Shown: one piece after another, positions 1 to 13,100 of the stretch
Position numbering within the stretch: position 1 is the stretch's first letter
Layout: each line of letters starts with the position of its first letter
Assembly (NCBI GenBank): GCA_033961575.1
Contig: CM066734.1
Location: 81,366,501-81,430,500, forward strand
From: Aselliscus stoliczkanus
Lineage: Eukaryota > Chordata > Mammalia > Chiroptera > Hipposideridae
Direction: 5' to 3'
DNA: 64,000 bases
Notes under the pieces: generated by a model
Seen by the model: the letters and a program-made list of their open reading frames with translations, nothing else
What the model was told of the DNA's origin: nothing
Databases searched by the model: none
Translations under genes and position numbers: made by a program

Positions 1-3000
1 TTTGCATCACAGGGGTACTAGACAGAGAAGACAGAGAGCAAGGGATTAAAAACCTATTTAAAGAAACAAATGACAGAAAAGTTCCCTAACCTGGTGGAGG
101 AAACAGACATGTAAGTTCAGAAAGCACAGAAAGTCCCAAACAAGATGAACCCAAATAGGCCCACACCAAGACACATTATAACTAAAATACCAAAAGTTAA
201 ACACAGAGAGTACCTTAAATGCAGCCAGAGAAAAGCAGTTAGTTACCTATAAGGTAGCTCCTGTAAGACTGTCAGCTGATTTCTCAACAGAAACTTCGCA
301 GGTCAGAAGGCATTCGCAAGAAACATTCAAAGTAATGAAAAGCTAGAACTGAGATTACTCTACCCAGCAAGGCTATCATTTAGAATCGAAGGACAGATAA
401 AGAGCTTCCCAGACAAGAAAAAAAAGCTAAAGGAGTTTATCACCACCATGTCAGTATTACAAGAAATGTTAAAGGGATTTCTAATGAAGAAAAAGAAAAA
501 AAAAAAAAGGTAAAAAACATGAATAAGAAAATAAAGAAAAAATTCCCACTAAAAAAGTCAAACACATATGAGAAAGCAGTGGATCAACCAACTATGACAC
601 TAGTATACAGGTTAAGAGGCAAAAGTAGGATGATCATGTATAATTACAACAGTAGACTATGAAATACACACAAAAGATGTTAACACTTTGTAAGCGGGCA
701 TAAAAAGCTATATGACGAGTTTACTCGTTTCCCGCAAAAAAAATGTTAAAAAAAAGATAAAAACATAAAGGGCACAAGTAAAAGTGGTAGTGATTTTATT
801 ATGTGTTCAAACATAAGCAACCATCAACTTAAAATAGACTTCAATAAACATAGCTTGGTATATATGAAGCACATGGTAAAAACAAACCAAAAATCCACAA
901 GTGATATAGAAGAAATTAAAAGAAAGGAATCCAAACACAAAACTACAGAAAGTCATTAACATACAAGAGATGAGAGCAAGATAATACAGAGAAGAACTAC
1001 AAAAACAAACAGAAAATAATTGATAAAATGGCAATAACCACAAACCTATCGATAATTACCTAAATATAAGTAGATTAAGAGCTCCAAGCAAAAGACAGGA
1101 TGGCTGAATGTATAAGAAAACAAGATCCATACATCTGCTGCCTATAACAGACCCACTTCAGATTGAAAGACACACTGACTGAAAATAAAAGGATAGAAAA
1201 ATATATATTGGGTTGTCAGAAAAGTCATGACGTGTTTGTACAAAACAGAAAAACAGAAAAAATCCATCATGACTTTTCCGACAACCCAATATTTCATGCA
1301 AATGGAAACAAAAAGAAAGCTGGGATAGCAATGCTTATAGCAGAGAAAACAGACTTTAAAACAAAGGGTCTAACAAGAGACAAAGAAGGTATTTCATAAT
1401 GATAAAGGGATCAATCCAAAAAGAGGTTATAACCCTTGTAAACATTTACACACCCTGCATAGGAGCACCTAAATATATAAAGCAAATATTGACAGCCATA
1501 AAGGGAGAGATCAACAGTAATACAGTAACAGTTGGGGCCTTACATAAATGGGTAGATCATCCATTTAGATCATCCAGACAGAAAATCAACAAAAGTGGTT
1601 CTAAATGACACACTACACGGGATGGATTTAGTATTCGAACTTCTAGCCATAGCAATCAAACAAGAAAAACAAATAAATGGTATCCACATTGGTAAGGAAG
1701 TAATTTGCAGTAATAAACTGTCATTATTTGCAGATGACATACTATTTGTAGAGAACCCTAAAAATTCCACCAAAAAACTATTTAGAACTGATAACTGAAT
1801 TCGTTAAACAGGATACCAAATTAGTATTCAGAAATTGGTTGCATATTCATATGCCAGCAACAAACTATCAGAAATAGAAATTAAGAAAAAAAATCCCATT
1901 AAAATTTACATAAAAAAATAAAATAAAATTTAACAAAGGAGGTAAAAGACTTGTATTTGGAAAACTATAGGCACTGAAGGAAAAAATTTAGGAAGATACC
2001 AATAAATGGATGCATATACTGTGCTCATGGATTGGAAGAATTAATACCATTAAAATATCCATACAGCCCAAAGCAATCTATAGATTCAATGTAATCCTTA
2101 TCAAAATACCAACGGTATTTTTCACAAAACTAGTACAAATAATCCTAAAATTTATATGGAACCACGGAAGACCCTTAATAGCAAAAGCAATTTTGAGGAA
2201 GAAGAACAAAGTTGAAGGTATCACACTACCTGATATCAAACTATACTTCAAAGCTATAGTAATCAAAACATCATGCTATTGGCATAAAAACAGACACAGA
2301 ATAAAGAGCCCAGAAATAAATCCACACCTGTATGGTCAATTAATCTATGACAACAGAGGTAAGAATATACAATGGATTAAAGACAGTCTCTTCAATAAAT
2401 GGTGCTGGGAAAACTGGACAGATACATGCAAAAAATGAAACTAGACCACCTTCTTACATCACATACAACAATAAACTCAAAATGTATTAAAGACTTACAT
2501 GTACAACCCCAAACCATAAAATTCCTAGGAGAAAATATAGGCAGTAAACTCTCTAAAACTGCTTTTAGTGATATTTTTTTGATACATCTACTCGGGCAAG
2601 TGAAACAAAGAAAATATAAACAAATGGAACCACAGCAATCTAAAGAGTTTTTGCACAGCAAAGGAAACCATCAACAAAACGAAAAACAATGTACTGAACT
2701 GGAGAAGATATCTGCCAATGATACATCTGATAATGTTAATATCCCAAATATATAAAGAAGTTATACAACGTAATACCAAACAACAAACTATCTAATTAAA
2801 AAATGGGGAGAGGGCTTGAATAGATGTTTCTCCATAGAGGACATACAGATGGCCAACAGACATATGAAATGATACTTAATGTCACTAATCATCAGGGAAA
2901 TGCAAATTAAAACCACAATTAGATATTACTTCACACCTGTCAGAATGACTGTCATTATACAATCAACAAATGTGTTGGGGAGGACGTGAAGAAAAACTTT

Positions 3001-3735
3001 GTGCACTGTTAGTGGGATTCAAAATTGGTGTAGCTACTTGGGAAAATAGTATGGAGGCGCCTTAAAAAATAATAAATAGACTTACTTTAGGACCCAGCAA
3101 TCCTACTTCTGGGTATTTATCCAAAGAAATCCAAAACACTCATTCAAAAAGATATGGGTCCCTATGTTCAATGAAGTATTATTTACAATAGCCAAGATAT
3201 GGAAGCAACCTAAATGCCCACTGATAGACCAACAGATAAAGAAGATATGGTACAAATATAATGGAATATTATTGAGCCATAAAAAAGATTGAAATCTCGC
3301 CATTTGTGACAGCATTGATGGATCAAGAGGATATTATGCTAAGTGAAATAAGTCAGACAGAGAAAGACAAATACCATATGATTTCACTTAAAATGTGGAC
3401 TCTAAAAAACAAAATAAACAGAAACAGATTCATATATACAGAGAACAAACTGATAGTTGCCAGATGGGAAGGTTGTTGGGGGCTGGGCGAAAAGGTGAAG
3501 GGATTAAGCAGTACAAATTGGCAATTACAAAAAAGTCACGGAGATGTAAAGTACAGCATAGGGAATATAGTCAGTAATACTGTAATAACTACGTATAGTG
3601 CCAGAAGGGTAGTAGAATTATTGGGGCGATCACTTCGTAGGTTATAAAAATGTCTAACCATGATGTTTTACACCTAAAACTAATTTAATATTGAATGTCA
3701 ACTATAGTTGAAAAATAAAGTAAGTAAATTTAAAA
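1..3735 (+). mobile_element. LINE-1, degraded, 5' end outside window
   Basis: It starts in the C-terminal part of ORF1 (1 to about 515, similar to 63270-63670), continues into the ORF2 endonuclease (about 1030-1550), then jumps to the RT active-site region (FADDILF near 1728-1748). That implies an internal deletion of roughly 1 kb. The ORF2 C-terminus and a 3' UTR with the typical ATTATGCTAAGTGAAATAAG follow, ending in an A/T-rich tail. All reading frames are broken. It lies in CENPC intron 15, antisense to the gene, and carries a mariner-type MITE. Confidence 0.9.
1208..1289. mobile_element. Mariner-type MITE copy 1, inside LINE-1 ORF2
   Basis: An 82-bp near-palindrome beginning TTGGGTTGTCAGAAAAGTC and ending in its inverse, flanked by TA on both sides (1206-1207 and 1290-1291). 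Removing it restores continuity with the LINE-1 sequence seen at 63880-63920 (ATATTTCATGCAAATGGAAA), so the insertion point is exact. The TIR style and TA duplication indicate a Tc1/mariner non-autonomous element. Confidence 0.88.
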
Positions 3736-3769
3736 ATTTAAAAATATAATAAAATCAGTTTACTTTCAA

Positions 3770-3895
3770 AATTCCAGGAAGTGGACATTAAAAAGTGAAT
3801 AATGTCATATATAGATGTAATATATAGAATTGTACACTTAAAACCTATAATTTTACTAACCAATATCACCACAATAAATTTAATAAAAATTTTTT
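3770..3895 (+). mobile_element. LINE-1 3' end fragment
   Basis: It contains the typical L1 terminal sequence GTACACTTAAAACCTATAAT followed by ACCAATATCACCACAATAAA and an A-rich tail. It is a separate short, 5'-truncated copy next to the large one. Confidence 0.7.
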
Positions 3896-4028
3896 AAGAG
3901 TGAATTTACCCTAATGTATCACATCTGAAGTTTTTAGAGGTAAATTTCAAAATTTGCAAACAGCTACTTCTCAAAGCACTGCTATTTATAATAAAATCTA
4001 AAAGTTACTTTCAGGTATAAGTTCATAC

Positions 4029-4157
4029 TTCTTTCATTGCTATCAGGACAGATCCTTTTCCTATTATCTATTTTGTTGACTTTTTTCATTTCTCCTTTTG
4101 CCTTCCTTTTAAACGATATCATGTCGGGGGACAGTATTCCACCAATCACAAATCCTC
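4029..4157 (-). CDS. CENPC: CENPC coding exon 15 (last one in window)
   Basis: It encodes GGFVIGGILSPDMISFKRKA then a Lys-rich stretch ending ICPDSNER, matching human GFVISGVLSPDTISSKRKA. It lies just after the CENP-C motif and before the cupin domain. Acceptor TTTCAG and donor GTATGA; it ends in phase 1, so at least one more exon is expected to the left. Confidence 0.95.
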
Positions 4158-7100
4158 CTGAAATTTAACAACAAAAAACACAAAAGTATCATACCAAGGA
4201 AAGTGAAAACTTTGAAACAGAACTCTAAATTAATACAGCAAATTCAAAGTATAAAGAATACATTATTATTACTACATTCTACAGCTAGTAATTTAAATAA
4301 CACATATACCAACCAATTTCACTAATGTCTCTATTATCCTAAACCTAGAAGCACTGATGAAATATGATTGAATGATCTCTGTTGCTTGAAATCAAGAAGC
4401 ATCGGTGAAGACTTAAAACAAACAAAAGGCCAGCAATGAACTATTTATAGTAATCCACATGTGAGGTTAGTCCTTTAACTTAGATATATCTACCAATGAA
4501 AGGAAGTAACTACAAGATAACAATGACTATACTTTATTGCCCATCCTCTACCATTTCCGTAGAAATATATGACAAGAGCGTGGGCTGAGAATAATAATGG
4601 AAATACTTAATCTTTGCCAGTTATAATTTTCTCATGTTCTGATTTAATGCTTAATTTTATGTAATTAGAGACCTGATTAGAAATAATAACACCTTATAAA
4701 GTTATATACACACTTCAAATTATTACTAAAACGAAAAAGAAATCAACATCTCTATAGCAATTGGATTTGAGTCTTGTCACATTTTGGGGGGATGGTGATG
4801 AAATGAAGTAATGCATGTAAATATGGAGGACAGTGCCTGGCACATAATGTACATAAATAAACTGTAGCAATCCTCATAATTACTTTTCATCGTTAGACAT
4901 TAAAGCATAAATTTTACCTGATGGCCTTCCTTGATAATCTATTCGTTCCCCCCGCCAGTATTCCAAAGGTTTCAATCGTATTCTCTTAGTCCTGCGCACA
5001 TTTGGTGTGTTGGAGGGCAATACTGTAAAAAAATATTCAACAAAAATGTAGACATATAAATGTTTAGTGGATAATACTTTGCAATGGAAAGATTGATATT
5101 ACCTTTTTGACCACTAATAATGCTTCTATATAAAACACTAGAAAAATATTTTAAGACATATTTGTGCTAATAATTTAAGAAACGTCAATGAAAACCTGGG
5201 CTACTAGGTTGGCAAAGATTTAAAAACTTGATAATACTCTGTGTTAATGATGTTAAAGATACACAGGAACTCTCATATATTGTAAGTAGAAATGTACAGT
5301 GATTGAAGACAATTTGATAATACTGGTAATTATAATACTCTTTGACTCAGAAATTAAAATGACTAGAAAATGAGTTTACAATAACTTTCACAAAATGGAC
5401 AAAGCTATAGGTTCAAGAAGATTCATAGTAATACTGTTGGTCATAGAAACAGAAAACAAAAATTAAATTGAAAACCATCTAAAGGCTCCACAATAGGTAA
5501 TCTGTACACCGGGGGTAATATGTGTGCATATGTTTGTATGTATAACACACATGTCCTCATTTTACTTGAACAATGCCAAGTTCTACATACTAAGTTGAGT
5601 TTGTTGGTTATATAAGCAAATTTCTATGTTCTTATTTTTTGTTTGCTAAAGCTAATTCTAAAAATAGCTTATCGAAATCTCCCATTCTAACCATTGTTTA
5701 AATGAACATCTTGCTTTTTCTTACACATTTTAGTTGCTAGGTTGCTTGGTGCATATGAGTTTATGATTTCTTTTATCTTCATAAATTGTTTATGTCATCA
5801 TTACATGTCCTTCTTAATCCTGTTGAGCTTTAAATTCCACTTTGTCCAATATTAAAATTGCAGTACTCTTTTATTTGTATTTATTTATATGTATATGATA
5901 ATATACATATCAGATGCTATCTAGCAGAAGCAGAGAGAAATTCTTCCTTGGTGACTTTGAAGAAGCAAGCTGCCATACTGTGATGGGGCCTCTGGAAACA
6001 GTCATGCAGCAAGGAACTACAAGCTGCCTCTAGAAGCTGAAAATAGTGGTCAATTGCTGATAGTCAATAGGCCTACAGTTTCAAAGAACTGAAGTGTGCT
6101 AACAGCCACATGAGCTTGGAAAAGGACCCTGAGCCTCAGATGAGACCACAGCCTAAGCTGACACTTCTGAATGAAGCCAATGAAAACCTTGAACAGAGGA
6201 CCCAGCCAATCTATGCCTGGGCTCTTACAGAAATCACAGATAATAAACATATGTCGTCTAAGCCACTAAGTTTGTGGTAATTTAGTACACAACAGTAAAA
6301 AACAAATACACATTATTTAAATTTAACCAAATATATTTCTAGAATCATTCTTTACCACTGTTTCCTCTCTTTGGACTCAGTTCTGATTTATATGATACTT
6401 GGTTAGAATGTCTAATGTGAGTATTTTACATGGAAGATACTAAAGTGAATCTTACATTATCTGAAAAATACCTTGGGGAGGTATAAGATTATTAGATTGT
6501 AATACAGTTCTGAAAGTAGGCTATAGATATTATTTTATTTTTCCACTGTTATACAGATGAGCAATGCTAGTCATTTAACTTCTACATTCCCTCTGGAAAC
6601 TTCCCTTTATTCCTTAAACTTTAAGAATTTTATTCACTTATGTCTAGAGGTATATCTTTTTCAATAATAATGAGTGACAGTTGGTAAACTCAATCAAACT
6701 GCAAATTTAAGCCTATTGTTAATCCACGGAAGTTTTCTTTACCTATTTTTTCAACTGTTTTCTCTCATCCGTTTCTTTTTTTTCCTGAAAATCCTATTAT
6801 GCGCTGTTTTCTCTGCTCCCTCCATGTTATTTCCATTGGATGCCTTTTTTCCTCATGGTTTCCATCTTCTGTATTTCTGCTCTGAGGAATGTCTTCCATT
6901 TCAACATCAGCTATTAATACTAACTGAGCTCTCAAAAGTGACTATCTCTACTTTCAGTTCATTTGCTGACTTTTTAAACTAAAAAAATTATGACATTTTA
7001 GTACCAGAAAGTCATCTATGCTACTGAATCTCTGAAAGTGCTCATGTTTCTTTTGTTAAACTTGTTATCCATCTACCACAAAAGTTATAGCTCACCAGAA

Positions 7101-10100
7101 GTTAACTACTGTTCTTGGCATAACGCTTGATTTCCCTTTCTGGTTGCTGGACACCCTGTTCAGGGACTTTTTTTTCTCTTTGCCTACTTTTGACTCTTCA
7201 TCATTCCACTCAAAGACAAACACTAAGTACTGCAAGGTATGGCAGTCTATTTTCAGAGGGCTGGCAAAACACTGAGATGTGAGTTTGTGGCTGAAGCCAT
7301 TAGAGGCTTCTAGTGGCTTCTAGAAGTTCTCCTACTAGTTCTCTTCAGGTACAACAAGCACAGGAACATCCAAAGCCACTCCAATCCCACAAAGTGGGAG
7401 GTCCCATGAATCCTGACTGGCAAATATCTCTTTGGGAACCATGGAGTTTTAATCCTTACATGGGCGTCTAGATGAATGCCCCTGCGCCCAGCCTACTACT
7501 TACCTATCCTACTTATTGTTTTGTTTAAGAATAAACTGGACAGGACCGGCCGAGTGGCGCATTGGTTAAGCGCTGGTTTTGGGATGCCAGCGGCCCCGGT
7601 TCGGATCCCACATGAGGGCCAGTGACACTGCCCTCTACAGCTAACAACAGCTCCACCTGGAGCTGGGCTGTGCGAGCCCTGGTGATGGTGTGGGCTGCAG
7701 CCCCTGCTGCAGTGGGCTGCCATAGGCTACAGTGAGTGGCCCACAGCCAGCGTGAGCGGCTGGCAACCAAGCGTGAGCGGCCAATAGCCGCGGTGAGCGA
7801 CATCCAGAGGCCGGCGACCGATCTGCCTCATCCGGGAAGAGCGCAACGACGATACCAACAGTGAAGCAACATCCTCCGTAACTAAACTGAAGAACAAAAA
7901 GACAGCAACTTGTCTGTTCCCCTTCCCTGATTCCCCAACGCTGTTCCCCTCCGCCAATTCCCCAATAAAATCTTAAAAAAAAAAAAAAAAAAAGAATAAA
8001 CTGGACAAAAGGAAAAGTTGTCATGGATGCCATCTATTGGGTTGTCGGAAAAGTCATGACACATTTTTGCAACGAAAAACACAGAAAAAATACGTCATGA
8101 CTTTTCCAACAACCCAATAGCTAGCAGTTATGTATTATAAAATTCTCCATCCTACATTCTTAGCCTAGATGGGATCATGCTCCTTATTATGAGACAAAGA
8201 GTGAGCACTACAGAATTTATTAGTGGATAACAAAGAAACTCAGTGGCCTGTGATGATTTACTGTGAAATTCATAAAAAAATAAATAGTTTTAATTTATCT
8301 ACCAATTAATTCAAATATTTGTCCCTGCTTGAGAAAAATTAAGTTATATTTAGAAACAGGTTTTAAAATATGAAAACATTAAAAGACAGAAATAGTTTTA
8401 CCTAATTTGTGATGTATTTTGCTCTCTCGTGTTACTTTAGATCTTGCTACTCTTGAGTCATCTGCAAAATACAAAAGATAATATCCTGAACTATGACTAC
8501 TAATTCCATATTGAGTTAAAGTGCATTACTTGGTCAACTTCAGCATAAGTATATTAAATAAAACTTGACCTGAAATGCATTTTATTTCTCCTTCTGCTTT
8601 TCACTGTTGAGGAATAAAGACTAATGAAAAACAGCACAACATTTCTCTAGATTCTGGTACAATGAATATATCTAAAGAGCACAAGCAGTTATAAATAAAA
8701 AACAAACAGGTTTTCTATTGCTTGTGGACTTCAGGTGAAATAAGCCACTTGGTAGATAAAAACGCAATGTATGATAATTCACAAATAATATGCTAATAAT
8801 GTAATCTATGACCTTTGAAGTTCTAAAATAGTACAACTGTACTGAATTTCGCAGTGTGCTAATTAGGTAAGGGCTCTCAACTTCAGTGTGGTAAGTAGCA
8901 TCTAAACACAGCTGCCACTAATTCTTTCTCTTCCTATGCCCAAATGTTATTTATCGAGAGATGGGATCTAATTCCCTTCTTGAACTGATTTCCCATACAG
9001 CTGCAGAATTTGCACTCTCATCTCTTTCATATCTTTGCTCAAATGTTCATTTCCTCAGTGAGGCCCATATACCTAAAAATATAGCCCCCATTTCTCACCC
9101 TAAAAAATGTCTGCTTTATTTTTCTACTCTCAATATCCAACAAAGCATAAGTTCTGCTCTCTCTTTTTATTGTCTTACATCGTAGCCCCCCAGAAATTAA
9201 GCTCCATGAGGGCAGACATTTTTTGTCAGTTTTGGTCACTATCATATCCCTAGCTCCTAGAAGAATACATAGTAAGTATTCCATTAATATTCCATAAAAA
9301 TCTCTAATTTCCATAAATACTCAAAGTATATTCCAAAACATATATCCATTTATATTATCAACAAAATAATGAGAGGATATATATTTTAAAATATATATCT
9401 ATAAACAAAAAATACTTCCCTCTTTTTCAAGGACCCATGGAACAATTACAAAATTCTTCCATGAATTTTAGGTGTTCTACGCATACTTTAGAACACAAAG
9501 AAAACCTTAATAAGTGCAAAGAATAAATAATACAGGCCAAAGTTCCCTAGAACAATGAAACTAGAAAAAATAACATGGAGCAAAACAAAACACAATATCG
9601 TAAAATAACAGCCAACATTACACATTTAACATATACCAGGTATTAAACTAAGGAATTATTTATCCTTATATTGATCTGGGATTGAAATTTATATCACCAT
9701 TTTATAGATAAGGAAGCTAAAGCTAAGAACACTGGAATTTCTTACTCAAGATAATATAGCTAATAAGTGATAGAGCTGGCTTCAATTCTAGGTTCTTGGT
9801 TCTGGAGATTAGGTTCTTGACTGATGTACTCCTAAATAACTCCTGGGAAAAAGCACTACAATTTAGAGTATACTACAAGAGGAAACTGCGTTAAAAAAAA
9901 AAACCTATAAAATTAAGCCAAAACTATACTCAGGAAAATTCACTGCCTTTTTTTACCAGATAAAATGTAGAAAAATAAATATAGAAAGCATTCAGCTTAG
10001 AAAAGAAAAACACATCTAAACACAGGAAGAAAAAAAGAATTTAAAAGAAAAAGGAATTAGTGAATTCAGAAAACAAAACATTACAACAGATTATATTTCA

Positions 10101-13100
10101 AGCATACATTCTTTAGGGGCATAAAAAAATTATAACACTCTCGGGCCGGCCGAGTGGCAGGGTGGTTAAGCGCGGGCTTGGGAAGCCAGCGGCCCTGGTT
10201 CGGGTCCCACATATGAGGGCCAGTGACACTGCCCTCAAAAAGAAAACAAAGAAAAAGAAAATTATAAAACTCTCCATGAAGATGCATTTTTAAAACTTTA
10301 TTATGGATCATTTCAAACATATTCAAAATAGAGAAAATAGTATAATGAACCTGATACAACCATCACTCAGTTCCACTAATAAATACATGACTAATCTTGC
10401 CTCATTTATACCCTTACCAACATATTTATACAATGGAGTAGATATCTTAACTGCCAATTATTTCATTATGTCCTACTTCAAAGAAAGGATTTTCGTTCAT
10501 CTCTCTCATTCTTTCTCTGTCTCTCTCCTCCCTCTCTGACGTAGGTATAAGGCTTTACAAATCTCTAATATAGTTCAGCTCTTAAGAGTAAGTACTCAAT
10601 ACACATTTGCCATTGGTTATAATTTAAATAAAACATAGCATGCCTAACTCCATATGCACAATGACATAAACATCAAGACAGTGGAAAATAAACAATAACT
10701 TACCTGAACTTTGGTGAACTTCCTCATCATCTACATCAGAATTATTTTTTCCAGACATTAAGCAATTCTGGAGCCTAAAAGGTCCACTTACGAAAAAAAA
10801 GGAAACCATAAAATTTGTGCTTTTATAATACATATATCTCAATGGTCATTTTTTTCCAAAACTGACAAAGGTTTTCTTTCTTATAAAATCAATAGCAATG
10901 TTATAGGTACTAAGAATATACTTACTTGCTGCATAAAATAAAGAATATACAATTTAATTCTATAACTCACTGTCAAACATAATAAAAATGGAATTTGAGA
11001 ACGTTTTAAACTAATTTATGGATCAGTTATGAATTTAAGTCAAATCAAAAAAATTCTTTAATAAAAATCAAGTTATAAGAAATAAAATTAGATAGAAATC
11101 AGCTTAATTTAAATAAATAAATAAAAATATAACTAACACAATCAAATGGACCTTAAAATACATATAGTCCAGAAACTGTTCAGAGGTGATTCAGTTTATC
11201 TCAGTCCTAATCCCTTTCTTCCTATTATGAACCAATTATAAGTCTAGTAGTCATAATTCACTAAAGAGTGGGCAAAGAAATCTTAGCTATCCATTAAAAG
11301 TGTGAGACTCTACTATAATTTACCATTCCTCCATTTTTTAAGAGTGTGAGAATGTGTGTGCGCGCACATGTTATAAAACTAGGTATTATAAAACTAGGTT
11401 AATTTTGTTTGCTCACTGAGTGTAGGTTAATTTGCTTTAAACATACATCCACAAATTCTTAGATATTGCTCCTTTCAAGAGGGTCTAATTGCCCGCTCCA
11501 AAAATGTGGTCGGGACTTAGTGGCTTGTTTCTAACAAATGAAGTGGAAGTGACAGTGTGCAACTTCAGAAACCAGGTCATTAAAAGGCACTATGACATCC
11601 ACTGTAGTCACCTTCTCTTAGATCACTTGCTTTGTGAGGAACCAGCTGCCATATTGAACAGCCCTATGGAGAGGGCCACATTATAAGGAACTCGGGCCTC
11701 CAACTAACAGCCATGTGAGAGAGAGAGCCACCTTGTAAGTAAATCCTCTGGTTCCAGTCAAGCTTTCAAAGGACTGCAAACCAGATAGATATCTTGAATG
11801 CAATACCTGATGAGAATCTTTGAGCCAAACTAACCAGCTAAGGCTCTCCCAGATTTCTGATCCACAGAAACTATGAACTAATAAATGTTTGCAAGCCACT
11901 ATTAAGCTTTGGGGTAATTTGTTATACAGTAATGAGTAATTAACATAGTGAGTAAATCCCATTATCCTTAGAACACATGCATACCTTCCTTCCAAAACTA
12001 AAGTCTTAGGCTCCCCAGAATCCGAATCAGACTCTTCTGGTGTCTTGCCTGGATATCTCCTGGTCTGACGCTTTAAATGTACAGTTTGTGCAGTCACAAT
12101 ATTCTCCTCATCTTTTGGGCTTCCTGTAACTCTATAAAAATGAAGTTTATAATTGTTTACATTTCTTCATAAAATATTTCTTCCAGACACAATACACAGG
12201 TGGGTAAACAATATAATCTTATTAACAAGTATCAGTTAACCCTATTCAGGTCCTAGGACTTAACAACTAGTCCAGGAAGGAAATTTAATTCTAGGACCCA
12301 CCAAGAGTTCTAATTTGAAAAATTCTGATAAGAGAAATGGTACAGACCTGGCCTAGGATAGAAGTGATGACAGGACACTGGGACACATTATTGACAGGCA
12401 GCTTATGATGTATGCCATAGTTAATCTGCGTTAGTTTTTAGGAAAATCCACAAATAACTGAATTTGCTTTCTCTGATACCCCTAAACAGCCTATTGGGGA
12501 ATAGTAGGGTGTTCATAAGGGCCCAGTCTCATCTCTTTGGTAGCTACCAGTTAATTATACATAGTTTACCCCCAGTATATGCAAACAAGATACACTATTT
12601 TCCTAGACTGCATGATTTCCTCTGTTCTCTTACCATTCTCTTAAAAGTCTTATGTTTTAATTTGTTTCTTTTTTTTTGAGGGCAGTGTCACTGGCTCTCA
12701 TATGTGGGACCCGAACCGGGGCCGCTGGCTTCTTAAGCCAGCGCTTAACCACTGTGCCACTCGGCGGGCCCTTTTGTTTCTTGACTCAGTTTACCAATCT
12801 ATTTTTATCATAGTGAGAAAACAATTTGCATGCAGCATAACTAAAGAGCATGCAAACTTCTGAAATTCTTTGACAGTTTATTCCTGGAGGTTCTACTGTC
12901 CCTCTACGTCCTACCATCACAATCAAAAGAAATAAAAGGGATTGTAAGAGAATACTATGAACAATCATATGTCAACAAATTGAATAACCTAGATGAAAAG
13001 AACAAATTCCTAGAAACACATAAATTACCAAAACTGACTCAAGAGGAAGTAAACAATCTCAAAAGACCTATAACAAGAGAATGAATCAGTAATCAGAAAA

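Noticed and set aside
1163..2755. Small plus-strand open frames resembling reverse transcriptase and endonuclease as host genes
   Set aside because: They are pieces of a decayed LINE-1 with stops, frameshifts and an internal deletion.
7543..7620. tRNA gene
   Set aside because: A and B boxes are present, but no cloverleaf with CCA-side pairing was found, and the unit continues into a SINE body and poly(A) tail with target duplications. The same holds for the other heads.
7525..8033. Overlapping minus-strand open frames with a repeated MAAHCSRGCSPHHH-type peptide, also at 13876-14338, 32845-33288 and 49714-50104
   Set aside because: They are the antisense of the GC-rich body of the long tRNA-SINE. 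The same peptide recurs only because the SINE recurs, and each copy is bounded by target-site duplications.
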